From Dipylidium caninum (lineage: Eukaryota; Platyhelminthes; Cestoda; Cyclophyllidea; Dipylidiidae), in the NCBI GenBank assembly GCA_017562135.1, contig QEYB01000158.1, forward strand, positions 248,001-312,000: a stretch of 64,000 nucleotides of DNA, read 5' to 3'. The notes under the pieces are model-generated. The model had not been told where the DNA came from, made no database searches, and worked only from the letters and a program-made list of their open reading frames with translations. A program made the translations under genes and the position numbers. This document shows positions 13,406-24,500 of this stretch, piece by piece (within the stretch, counting starts at the first letter, position 1; each line of letters opens with the position of its first letter).

Positions 13406-14582
13406 GGAAGTGACGAGCAACCCACGCTGTCCCCCTTCATCTCTCTTTGTACCAATGTCATCAATGAGGCTGGTCTTCTTAACTCCGCGTTCGCTCAGCG
13501 GCCTGTCGGTGCTCGGGACGACCTGCCGCGTAGGCCTGGGTAGAGCACCAGTCGGGTACGTGTCTCCTGGCAGGCGCGGCGACTGTGAACTTGTTGTAGG
13601 TCGGAATCTTCACCTACGGGAGACATTAGGCTGGGCTATTTCGTCGGAAATGGAGTCGTTGGGGCTTGTGTAGGTCTTCACTGTGTAGTGGAGTTTCGGG
13701 CAGGTCAAGAGGACTGGGCCTTCTCGTTGTGGCGATCCTTATTGACCGCTGGACGGAATTCCAGCGTCAGAGGCTGTCCGTCCAGGTGTGCGAGTCGGAG
13801 GCTCACGTTCATCCCTGCTGCTTCCTCGGGCCTTCATTCGTGCGCGGGGTCTTTTCAAATTGTACGACTCAGAAATTGCTGAGTGACCATCAGAAGCGTC
13901 CGAGACGGTCGTTTCTCCTCCCTCAACCAAGTTGGGGGGTCGTTGTCAGCGCGGGGGTGGCGTAGGATCCAGATCCTCTTTCGCCCCATCGTCCCTCTAA
14001 TTCCGATACAAGATTTTGTGTTGTCCTAAATCGGACCTCGTGTTTGTGTCCACTTCTCCCGCCGTATCCTTCCCTCGACACCAGCTGCGTTTCGGTTGCC
14101 CCTCTTGTCGGCTCCGAGGCGCCGCAGTGGATGCGTCCACGCCGATTCCGGGTTTCTTCTCACCGCTCTCATCAACCCGACCTTCCCCCCCCCACGCCTC
14201 CCCCCTCCCGTCCGCAATGTCGCATTTCCCCAATCAATCGAGGCCATTTCTGGGACAACACCGAAACAGCGAAGCTGTTCTCGATGTTGGGCCAGCAGAA
14301 GCGCGACTGCTGTCACCCTCCCATCCGCACGATTGTCCCTCCCTCCTGTCACCGCCGCGGACCGGTCCGTCCGTCCACAGTCTCCGCCCCCCACCTGCTC
14401 CACCGGCCACAGAGGCATCCGCGGGGCGGTCTAAAACGTGTTTACTGTTACGAAGAGGGGATGAATGGAGAAGAGCAGAAGCGGGTCGGTGGTGCGCCGG
14501 AGTCGAGGGAAGCCTTCAACGCCACCGTCCATTGGGTCCGTCCGCGCGACTCGCACAACGTCGACGCAACACCGGCGTCTTG
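13406..14582. other. Convergent intergenic region, no gene seen
   Basis: The sequence between the 3' ends of the glucosidase II beta gene and the minus-strand gene that follows is GC- and pyrimidine-rich, with runs of C near 14185. Overlapping open frames occur on both strands around 14016-14650, but they are arginine/proline-rich, mutually overlapping and carry no motif. Further 3' exons of the minus-strand gene could lie here. Confidence 0.45.
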
Positions 14583-16198
14583 TCAAAGGCGTCGCCTGTA
14601 GCCGCAGTGGCGTTTGTAAATCCACCGCCTCACCGACCGCGGAGGCAGGTTTAACAGGAAGCCGATGCAGTCTACCTCGGCCTGCGTCGCTTCTGCTTGA
14701 TAGCGGAAGGCAATTTCCATCAGGTACTCCTGACACTCGGAGTAGAGGACTCGAGAGTGGTGCGAGTGCCGAAAGGCTAAAAGGTGAAGAAGGTGGATTT
14801 TTTCGAGCATACCACTGAAAGTCGTCGGTGCAGAGCATCGCTAAGGCGAGGGGACTAATTCCAAGCCCCTTGGGCCCACTTCGTGGGGGAGGGGGAGGAG
14901 GGGGGGAAAGGGAAGGGAAGCGAGTCAGAGCGTGGAAGTCTGATTGCCTTACGACGCCGCGCCGGCCGAGAATGGTAGAGCGGGGGAAAGAGCGTCCTCG
15001 TACACTTGGTGAGTTCGAAGATCTTCACGAATAACTCCGCAACGTAGAAGTGAAACTTCTGGCAAACTTCGCACTCCACCGACCCATGGTGGAACTTGCT
15101 GACGGCCGCGGTGATGGTCTCGTCCCTGGCGATGCAGAGCGAGTGATTCCAAAAGTCGTAGTGTAGGAGGAACCCGTTCGACACCAAATGCGCGCGCATT
15201 CTGTCTGTCAGACAAAAGTCGGGTTAGTCTGGGGAGGCGGGGGCGAGCGCTGGGGGTCTGTGCCCGAGGCGAGTGCCTACCTGAGGCGATCAATTCCTTT
15301 TGGATGGCGTCTACTTCTCCCAGAATCACCGGAAGGGCCATTTCCGATCGTTCTCCCGAGGCGTCGCGTTTAAGTAAGCGGGTGATATGCGCGAGTGGCC
15401 GCGATTTCTTGGCGATTTCGACAATCTCCGGCCTGGAGAGAAAACGTTGAATGATATCGCGCTCCTCGAAACGCGACGTGAGAGTGGTCGGCCTCATCAC
15501 TTGCGCTTGCCCCATTGTGAACCGCACGAACCACGAGTCTATGCTGCGGAGCGACTTGCCCAACAATCCCGCCAGCACCTCCATGTCGAAGATGTTGGGT
15601 TTCTCCTTCACCACCACCGTGGCCTTCAGCATCTCCGTCTCCCAGGTCGTCTGCTCTGCACGCTCCTTCTCCTCCAGGGTGGCTGAAAACGGTGAAGGGA
15701 GATGACACGGTGCCCTTCGAAGGAAAGTCGCCAACCTCGGCTGTGCCACCTGCGTCAAGTGCCGGCAGAGACGACAACATCGCGGAGCTCTTCTCCGTGG
15801 AAGGAAAAGCGTCGCTGTCCGGACTCTACGCCGGAAAGAGGGAGGCAAATCACCAGAGGTGACTTACAGGGAAGATGTTCCGTGTAGCGCGGGAGTTGGC
15901 CCAGCGTAGGAGCCGGGAACTTCACCCGGTCGTCCCTCTCCTTACCAGCCGACGTGGAAGGCCCGAGGAGCCGAGACGATGGGGGTTGAAGGAGCTGGTA
16001 GAGACGGTTGATGGCGATGTTGACTTCATTGAGGCCCCTATTCAGCCTCTCCTCATCATCTGCTCCTCGGATTTTGTAGCTTTTCACAAAGAGGCTTTTG
16101 AGCCACCTTCTGAAGTCGAACGACAGGTTCGTCGCATGGCCCGCAGTCTCGGGGCCCTGGGTGCTGCCCTCCCCCCCCATATTCTTCACCCACGACAT
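14583..16198 (-). CDS. Unrecognised, probably helical protein, 4 exons
   Basis: Proposed exons are 16198-15868, 15682-15281, 15204-15006 and 14814-14583, with GT-AG junctions in phases 1, 1 and 2 that all match, giving up to 387 residues. I do not recognise the family. The translation looks like a real globular or helical protein: an N-terminal part with FDFRRWLKSLFVKSYKIRG, a charged segment after LEEKERAEQTTWETEML, then FLSRPEIVEIAKKSR, VECEVCQKFHFYVAELF, and near the end LLAFRHSHHSRVLYSECQEY. Long amphipathic helices ending in such a segment faintly recall BAR-type proteins, but this is only an impression. There is no signal peptide or membrane segment. The start ATG (16198) lies 8 nt after an acceptor-like cag, compatible with a 5'-UTR intron or spliced-leader addition. 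The last exon may splice again, for example after 14660, so the C-terminus is uncertain. Introns are 185, 76 and 191 nt. Confidence 0.6.
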
Positions 16199-17350
16199 TT
16201 TCTCATCTGCAACGCAAATGTCAGCCTCAAGAGAGAATTCGGAGGAGGTGGAAAACATTGCACGAACTCGTGTTCTACTCCGCCTAAAGTGGTGACTTAC
16301 TTATTGTTAGAATTTGGTTTTCAAATGCTATTGAAATAGGGTTTGGAAGGGGAGTTTGACGGAAGGTAAATTAACTTTCTTAAATATAGAGGTTGCCTAC
16401 GCCTTCTCAGATGGCGACCAAAGTAATAGTGACTGGACAGTTCAGTTTAATTCTTCTCGAGTTCTTGTCTGACCTCCGGTGATCACATCGCCGACTTGAT
16501 CGCTCATCAGTCGCCGAAGTCAGCCGAAATGTCACTCAACTGGCTTGACGGTGAGCTGTCTATTCCAACGCGACTTTCTCAGTTTCCATCGACAAGGTCG
16601 TCGACGCCTTGGCGCCGGTCTCAAGTGGGGTAGGCGCCCCGTTGACCCTCGTCTCCGCACGCGTTGAATGTCCGAGGCGAGCGCCTAGCTGCCGGCGGTG
16701 ACTGCGCTCTGCTTGGTGGCCGTTAGTTTTCTTCCAGTCCGTTCGGGCGACTGAAGCCAGAAGGCAGCCTCCTTCTCTTATGCCGTCGGCGGTGATGAAT
16801 TTGCTACTCAACATCAATTCAGTAACCCATATTTTATGACAATTTGAGTCCGGTGAGGGTGTGATTTTTCCTCTCGCCAGATCCCATTTAATAACCGCTT
16901 GGGTTCCCCTTTGACGCCTTTTCGGCTTTTCCAGTTACAGACAGGAGTCTATTGACTGCCATTTTTCAATCAACCGTGTTAGCGCTGTCTGGCGCTAAAA
17001 ATGAGGACCTTCTCAGAGAGCCTGATAACAGACTGAGTTTAGGCGTCGCCTACCGCCTGACAAGGCTGGTGTGGCACACGTACCGCCCTTGAGAGTTTCG
17101 ACAAGCGCAGCGAGCGTCAGAGCCCCTAAGATGGATCCCTTCAACGTTGCAGTACTGCAGTACTACGGCACCGACGTCCATCATGGCCGGGCCGCGCCAC
17201 CTCGTTGGCTGAGCCCTTTCGACACTAGGGTCAGGAGCACCCCCGGCTTGGAACGCACAAATAGAGGCCTGTGGATGCACACATGAGCCGTTAAGAAGGC
17301 GTAGTCCACTTCAGTAGTGTATTGTCGTGGGTGGAAGTGAGGATTGAAGA
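16199..17350. other. Intergenic or intronic stretch on the minus-strand side
   Basis: The sequence lies between the probable start of the 4-exon minus-strand gene and the stop of the next upstream minus-strand open frame. A second in-frame ATG exists at 16258, but the acceptor-like site between the two ATGs makes 16198 the better start. I see no other convincing exon. Confidence 0.4.
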
Positions 17351-18058
17351 CTAGAGGGTACAATAAAAGGCCAGCCACCTTCGATACTCAAGATGCACGT
17401 TTGCATCCATCCTCGACAGATCGGCAAGGCACTGGTGGAAGCGTGCTTGGAGGTTGATGAAGACGAGATCGTTAGGGAATATTCTGAGGATCTGCTCCAT
17501 TGCGTATGGCCTCTTCCGCATAAACTTGGGTATAAAGTAGCAGAAGTAGGCAAACCAACCGAGGCAGGCGGCCTGCTGAGTTGGGGACATGTGAAAGAAG
17601 GCAGTTGGATCGAGTGAAACAGGTCTGATACACCAGTAGGCATCGACCATAGCTTTCATGAGCCAACTAACGAGTATTTTTATGCTTATCACACTTTCCG
17701 TCCGTACAATCTCCTCAATGAGCGCTCCAATGGACTTCAACATAGTCCGACTTTCGTGGTTCACCGATGAATACGCGGTGGCACGCGATTTGGAGGCGCT
17801 CCACCTTCCACATGCACCTCCTCCGTCGCCTGTGCTGCTTCCTCGGCCACCAGAGGCACGCGGCGCTCTGCCTTGGGGAATGCGGAAAGTGGGCTCGGGA
17901 GCAGATGACGGGCCGCCACTCGGTGCGGTCGAACGTGCTTCCGGTGGCGTCACTCTTGAACCTGAAGGGTAAAAAGTGTCAATGAACGCTAAATACCTGC
18001 AATTTTGGACGGAAAGACGCGTTAGCAGTCCACCCCATACACCCACTTTTCGAGCCAC
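17351..18058 (-). CDS. Hypothetical protein or exons, 235-codon open frame
   Basis: One continuous minus-strand frame runs from an ATG at 18058 to a TAG at 17351. The first half is Ser/Gly/Arg-rich and could be partly intronic: a perfect-looking 35-nt intron (gtattt...cttcag, about 17991-17957) lies inside it and would shift the frame if removed. The second half lies in less GC-rich sequence and reads like real protein, hydrophobic and aromatic: IKILVSWLMKAMVDAYW, then ACLGWFAYFCYFIPKF, then NLQARFHQCLADLSR, ending LAFYCTL. It has one or two possible membrane-associated segments. I do not recognise the family. It may be the 3' end of a gene that starts upstream (see 18147-18545). It is on the same strand as the 4-exon gene below it. 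Confidence 0.4.
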   Translation of the reverse strand: MARKVGVWGGLLTRLSVQNCRYLAFIDTFYPSGSRVTPPEARSTAPSGGPSSAPEPTFRIPQGRAPRASGGRGSSTGDGGGACGRWSASKSRATAYSSVNHESRTMLKSIGALIEEIVRTESVISIKILVSWLMKAMVDAYWCIRPVSLDPTAFFHMSPTQQAACLGWFAYFCYFIPKFMRKRPYAMEQILRIFPNDLVFINLQARFHQCLADLSRMDANVHLEYRRWLAFYCTL

Positions 18059-18146
18059 CCACTAAAATTTTCAAAAATGTGCACCTCGTTGCGGTTTTAG
18101 CTCATAGCACTCGGGGGAGTAGCCGCCGAATTTGAGTTTCCCAACA

Positions 18147-18545
18147 TCAACTGGGGAATTGACTGTAATTCTGGCGTCTGCGAATGACTTCGTAAATCTC
18201 AAGAAATTTCGGCTCTTTGCACAGCCTAGCCACTGTGCGAGGCGGGCTGAACTCCGGCCGTCGAGGGATTAAGCCTCCGTGAGCGGGAAAGCCTTCCGTC
18301 CAGCCCAAGAGAGGAGGAGACTGCGGTTTCGAGGCTGCGGGGCCTCGCGGGCGAACCGCGGGGAGTTCGAACTGACCGGTTGGGCGGCCGGGATCCTGCT
18401 GCGGCACGCGGCCGGTCTCGTAGTCTCCTTGGAGAGCTTGGTAAAGTGCGCTGTTACGCATCGGATGTGGGGATCCACACGTCCTGAGCCCATGCGGACG
18501 GCCGGTGGTTGGCAACTTGCGGCCACTTTCATCGGAGCTGGCCAT
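18147..18545 (-). CDS. Possible 5' coding exon of the minus-strand hypothetical gene
   Basis: A 132-codon minus-strand frame starts at an ATG and contains MRNSALYQALQGDYETGRV and PKFLEIYEVIRRRQNYS before a stop. A candidate intron (donor after LEIYE, acceptor ...ttccccag) would join it to a conserved-looking segment reading VDVGKLKFGGYSPECYEL in another frame, but the phase does not match, so I cannot connect them. Two overlapping frames on this GC-rich stretch are equally long, so coding status is doubtful. Confidence 0.2.
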   Translation of the reverse strand: MASSDESGRKLPTTGRPHGLRTCGSPHPMRNSALYQALQGDYETGRVPQQDPGRPTGQFELPAVRPRGPAASKPQSPPLLGWTEGFPAHGGLIPRRPEFSPPRTVARLCKEPKFLEIYEVIRRRQNYSQFPS

Positions 18546-21500
18546 TTCGGCGTCTTTCCTCCGACACTAGGGCGGAAGGACAGAGATGAGGTGGAGAACC
18601 AGTAAGAAGGCTGTAGGCTGCCCGAATTTCCTTGGAGGGAGTTGGGAGGAGCAGCGCCTGCCCAACTGTTGCCCCGCTAATCACCAACTAAGTGAAATTT
18701 AGGCGCGTTTGCTGACAAGCAGACAAACGTCACTCCTTTCCGCCGTGACCGCCATTCAACAGAGTTAAGCTCGTTGACGGTGGATCGTCACACTTTGCAA
18801 CCCCGCTGTCCAGCGCTAACGTGGACAGTGTTTTGGGAACAGAAAAGCACATGAAGGTGGAGTCTCAGCTCGGCTGAATGGAATGCTATGCAGCCTGAGG
18901 GTCAACTGGGACACCTCAGCTCCATCGGCCAACGAGGGCGGTCTGTTTTACCGTTCGGAAAGCTCCAACCGCCCGAAACCCCCCACCCTCCCCCAACGCC
19001 CCGTGCCGTGAGCCGCGAAAGGCGCCTTCATCGTCCGCTGACAAGCCTGTTGGACGCGTCTCGGTCCACTGCAACGCCTCGGCCAGCCACGCAACCAGGC
19101 GAGGTGGCGAGCGTCTCGCGAAAGGAGACAAAGAACGGGGTATTCGTGGTCTACGTCTCACCTCGCGGGACATTGCATCGCTTCCAAGGTGTCCGAGGAG
19201 GCTTCTCCGATTTGAAATGCGCACAAGAGCAAAACAGGGAGGCACGAAGCCCCTGTTACTGCCGACATTTGTGATTCTGTCGGCCTGCAGGGCTCCGGAG
19301 GCTAGAAAATGCATTCGGTGTACTGAAATACACAGTTCCTGCTAATCCTGGCCGCGAGTCCGGACAGCGTGCTCACACGCCGTGACGTGGGAGCAAAATG
19401 ACTAGGGTCAGGGCGAAAAGCCGGCTGTTCGCGGCGTGAATCACGTCATTTGTGTGTCCTTGCGCCAAACGAGTCTCCGGCGGAATGTCCTCGTTGCCAT
19501 CGACCTTCGGCGCCACCGTTCGTCCGTCCTCCGCCCACGCCGCCGACCGCCTCATGTTCCCCCACGAGTATCGCCAGCCAGGCTGACCTCCCGCGCTCCG
19601 CTCCCCGGCATGTTAACATCGCACAAAGCCCTTTTTCCCCCTCAATTTACATCTTGACACGTCATTTCGTCTGCCGACTGAGTAAGCGTCCATGTCGAGG
19701 TGAAAAGTATGAACCGGAAGTTTAAATGGGGTACTTTTACCTTCGTGGTAAATTACCATCACGGCGTAGGGGTGTGCGAATGAAGACAGGGTGGTTGGGC
19801 GGTGGTGGGGCGAAGAAATCGCCGCGTACAAAGCGGCACAAGACGACGTGGAGCGTCCGACGGGAATGCGGGAGCCGAGCCCTCGGATGGCGGTCTAAAC
19901 TCACCTGTTCTAAGGCGCGGCGCGCAGAGCAGCCTCCGCTACCGATGGTCCCCGAGAGGTGTGACTTGCCGACTGATGAGATCCTCCTCCCGTGTGAGAG
20001 GTGGATGCGGCGAACCTTCACTGCAGGGCTGCCGAGTCGTCCATCCGCGCCCAGGTCGGTTAATGGGAAGCCCTGAGTCGGTGGTGCAAGCGCCTCCAGC
20101 AGCCTTCTCACGGCGGATGAAAGGAAAGGCGGAGGATTTGCGACATGACGTCTAGTGAGAAGCAAATGGGGAAAGACTCCTGACCTTGACGTGCACCAAT
20201 CAGGGGCGCGGGTCGCCTTCAAGCCCTCATTGCGTCGCGTCGCGATATGCGGCGCTTCTGGAGGCCAAAATGATGGTCAAAAATCACCTGCGGCGGAGAC
20301 GACGCACTCTCTGTGGTATTCGCGCCTTCAGGGAGCGAAGCCACTCACGAATTGCGAGGATGTTGGCTGCCACCGGAGCAAAAACCACCGAAGGAACACC
20401 GGTTTCGTGTCGGGGCGGCGTCTTCTCCACCAACTAGCGAAAAGAATAGCGGATCGCCAACTCAGTCACTACGTATTTTGCCAAGGGAAGACTAGTCAAA
20501 GTGCCTAATCCACATTTTTTTCTCCTCGTTGTGTAGAATTTTTCCCTTTCTTTAATATAAAGTTTATCGCTCAGCTCCATAGTTTTGCTTTTATCCCAAC
20601 CTGCACTTGGAAGAACAAGACACACGGTTTCGTTTCCCAAAAAACAAGAAGGCGCTCGCGAGCACACAAGTTAGTGAAGCCTGGAAAGGAAGGCAGTGGC
20701 GTCGAAAGCAGTTTGCAAGCTTTCATTCCGATGATTTTTTATTGGGAAATCCTCGACGAAGTAGACCAGATCCACGTCCGTCGAGGTCGTCGTCGACTCC
20801 GGTCGTCGTCGGAGAGCAACAAGCGCCATGGTGCCGAGAAGCGTTAAAAGTAGGATTAAAAGAGTCTGTCTACGACGGGGAATTCATTCGGCTTTTGTCC
20901 ACCTCTCAAAAAAAAATACTCCTGCCTGACAGTTCAGAAGAAGGCGTCATCGGAGGAGGTCCTGGCTGACGACGTCAAAAGCAGGGAACTTCACGGTGCC
21001 GTCAGTTTGGTGGGTTCACAAAAAAGGGATTCGATGCGTCGAAGTTTGACACCAACAACCAAATGGTCATGTCAACCGGTTGGGATTTTAACAACCCGTC
21101 GAACTGAGCGATGCAGTCGTTTCCAGCGAAGGGAATGTTGTTTTTTTTCTCTACCTCGGACAAAAACTACTCAATGCGAGTTGGCATGCGTTGACAGGTC
21201 GACCGTGTTGCCCCGCCTCCGCCCCTCTTGGCCGAACTCCTCGGATGGCAACGTCGTTACTGCCGCGAATAGCCACAAACCCCGGTAAATTTGGATTTTT
21301 TGGCGGAATTGTGGTGTTGAGTTGACGATGACAACGGGTCGTCGACCAAAATGGACAGCGTCTGGTCGAGCAAAGTTGTAAGTCTCAGCAAAAACCAAAA
21401 TTTCCGCCATGGCGGATGGACGCAGGGTAGAAGTCCCGTTGGGCTGCGTTGCAGTTTTCCTCCGAGGCCTAACGACCTGCCAACTTAACCTTCCATGGAG

Positions 21501-24500
21501 GCTGTGGAGTGGACAAATCGTCCTGAAGTCGTGCAATTCGACTTCCTTCGCTGGTTCGCCGCCCACCACGCCGGGGGGGGGGGACGCGGCAGCCCTGCTT
21601 CTCGCCGAGCACCGAGGAGCTCCGTCGCCCCTTCGTGAACTGTCCGAACGCCGGTGAACGCGAGTCCCGTCGTCACGCAGTGGACGGACTCGAAATAATT
21701 GTGACTTCGAGGCGTCACTTGCGGAAATGCAAGTGGGCTCGACGCAGACCTCGTGTGGGGCGGTGCTCGGCCTCCCAAGTCCTTCAGGCCTCGGCGGCCA
21801 GGCCTCGCTTCGGGTGGTGAGAGCGTCTCCACTCCGACGCCTGACACACCACACGTCCTCCCGTCGGCCGCCTCCACTTCCAACGCGTTTCCGGTGATTT
21901 CAGCGCTCGCTTTGAGGTCCGTCGATGTCTCCGGATCAACTTCTCGTTGGATGCCGCACGGAGCCGCTGGCTCAGGACATTCGTGGTCCACTCTGAAAGG
22001 GCAGAAGCCATAAAAGACGTGGAACAGACTGCAATCAGACTCCTCAATCTGCGCCAGGAGTATACGCCGAGGTGTCCGTCCGGTGTTGCGGAGGAGCAAG
22101 CGACTCCTCCTCGATTCCATGGACGACAGACGACCGACTCGCCGACGTGGAAGCACTGCATCGCGAGACTCCATCGCCACTGACCGAGAGGCAACAGCCT
22201 GGCAGACAACCACACCTTCGCTGCTGCGACTTTCCGTCGAGGTCCTCTATGCCGCCACGGACACCGAGGCGTCTGAGTGTCGGTGGCGCGCCGTCGTGAC
22301 GAGGCGTCGGACCGAAGCGCCTCTCGTCGACGAGCGCTCAGCGCGTCGCGAAGCGTCATCTGAGCGAATGTCAGGCGCGTGAGACGGCGACGTGACAAGC
22401 AGTCTAGTGGATGCTCTTCGGAGCAGTGCTCCGCCGCGAACACGCTGCCGATGTCGACGTCGAACGCGTCGTTGGACACCGAACGCCCGGTCCGTTAATT
22501 GTCGAAGGTAGTCGAGCGTCCTAAAGTTGTTCGCCGCCTCGCCACCGACCATGTTTTTTACAACCCGATTTCTTTGACGCGCCTCCAGCAGGCTGCTTCG
22601 AGGAGTGCGGACAGCCAATTCTGAGGCGTCTTTATCGTCCTGAGAACATGCGAAGAGCCGAGACCGCAGCCTTCGCCGCAGAATGGGCAAAGTCCCGTCT
22701 CGGTGTCTGTTCACCTCTTGCGACAGCCACGGCGCTGGTGAACTGTGCGGCAGGTTAATTCGGGCGCAGGTGGCCCATTCGACTGTCGAAGCGACCGTCC
22801 GTGGACACGGATCGCGTCTTCCCACCGATCCTTGTCGAAACTTGCGCCTCCGGGTCTGATGCGTTTAAACACCACCGATTTGCCAGAATCACCGCCACCC
22901 GCTCAAGCACTGTCCCTCGAAACTCCTCCGCTCCCCGCGTCATCCCCTCGTCTTTGGCCAGCGGACGTCTATCCTACGCGGCGGACGGTAGCGGCCACTG
23001 TCAACGTCACCTGCCACGAGGAGTCACCTAATTAAAACGTCGTCTTCCCTCGAACTCCCCGATTTAGGGTTGTCTTTTTGCTTTGTTGGCGCCCCAAAAA
23101 GCGAGGGTTACTCCGCCTCCAGCCCGAGGGGAGTCCGCTCCGTCGTATCTCGTCAACAGGCGTCCGAGACTATTGAGACGGTAGAGTCGCCTGTCTTCCC
23201 ATTTTGGGGAAATTCATTCCGGACGGACAAAACGATACAAAGCCCCGGGCGAGTTGGACGAGGAAGTGGATTTGGAGCAGTGGACTCCTCGTCCCTCTTG
23301 CAACCTGATGTTGATTGTGAGGGTTGCGCGGTTTTCGAATTATCCGCCGCTGCAGAGAGGCTCGTCGCTCCTCTCCCCCGATATTAGCGTCGAAATCGGG
23401 CTTTGGCGTGGAAAAGTGGCGACCTCTGGTGGAGCGGCAATTACCAAATCCGAGGTTGAAATGCTTTGAGGAGAGTACAGTCGAATTCGGTCACCTGCTC
23501 GAAGTCGGTCGGGCAACTCGTCAGTTGATCATGCTGGACAGACGTCTGACACGTGGGGTGAAGTCGTCAACAGTTATGAGCGCGGTCGCGGACAGGAGAC
23601 GAGAAAGTCGTACCACCGCGACCGACGCGGAGTGTTGCACGCAGCTCTGATGAACCCTCACCTGCGCAGCCTTCATTCGTCGCCGGACGACGTAGTTCAG
23701 CAAATTCCAGAACAGGGCGGAGCCACCGCGGCCTGTCTGCTACCCTCTGCCTCTTGTCTCTGCTCCGCCTTCGCCCCAGCAAACGCGTCCCCGGCCGACA
23801 GGCTGAAGAGTGGGCCTTTGAGGCGGTCGAATGGAACCTCTTCAGACGCATCAGCCCAGCGTAGCCGGAAACTCTGGGACTGTGGCGATTTTCGGTCGAG
23901 TTGTTGGTGAATTGCCACGCCCAGGGTCGCCGCGCGGTGCCCCGGTTGTCCGCACGTTGTCGTCGGCGCAAGTCTTGGCGTCACCGCCTGCGAAGACGGC
24001 CGTTCGAGGACCACTTCGGTGACTCGACTCCTCTCACCTCCGCGTGGTCACCTCACAGCTCGGTTTCCCATCTCCATGCAGGGGTGAATTGCCTCTGCCG
24101 GCCGTCAGGATGGAAGAAGGAGAGCTGACGTACTCAGAGAACCTCCTCCACCTTTCCTTTCTCGTTGCCCCTCTTCCCCGTTCTCCTCCTCACATCTACT
24201 CGAAATTTCTCTGTCTCTCCAGCAAGGACGGCCGGTAGACTGTAACAAGGCGTCGCCAATCAGCAAGAGAGTCAACCGCAGCCTCTTTGAGGCTGATATT
24301 CCACTTCCCTCCACTTCTTCGTCCTCCTTCTTTAACATGTTAAATCCTCAAACAGATTAAAGCCGCGAGATGGTGTCGCCTCCGCGCTCATCCCACGTCC
24401 ACTGGCGGAGCAGTCTCTCGCGTTCTCACGCATTCTGCGCGTCGAGTTCGTCCACCCATGCTCCCTCCTTCGCGCAACACGGGGCTTCCTCCAACCCGAC

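Noticed and set aside
14949..15848. A 299-codon minus-strand frame as one uninterrupted gene
   Set aside because: Only its middle part (15682-15281) is protein-like. It runs through the proposed introns on either side, and splicing with 16198-15868 and 15204-15006 gives matching phases and a better protein.
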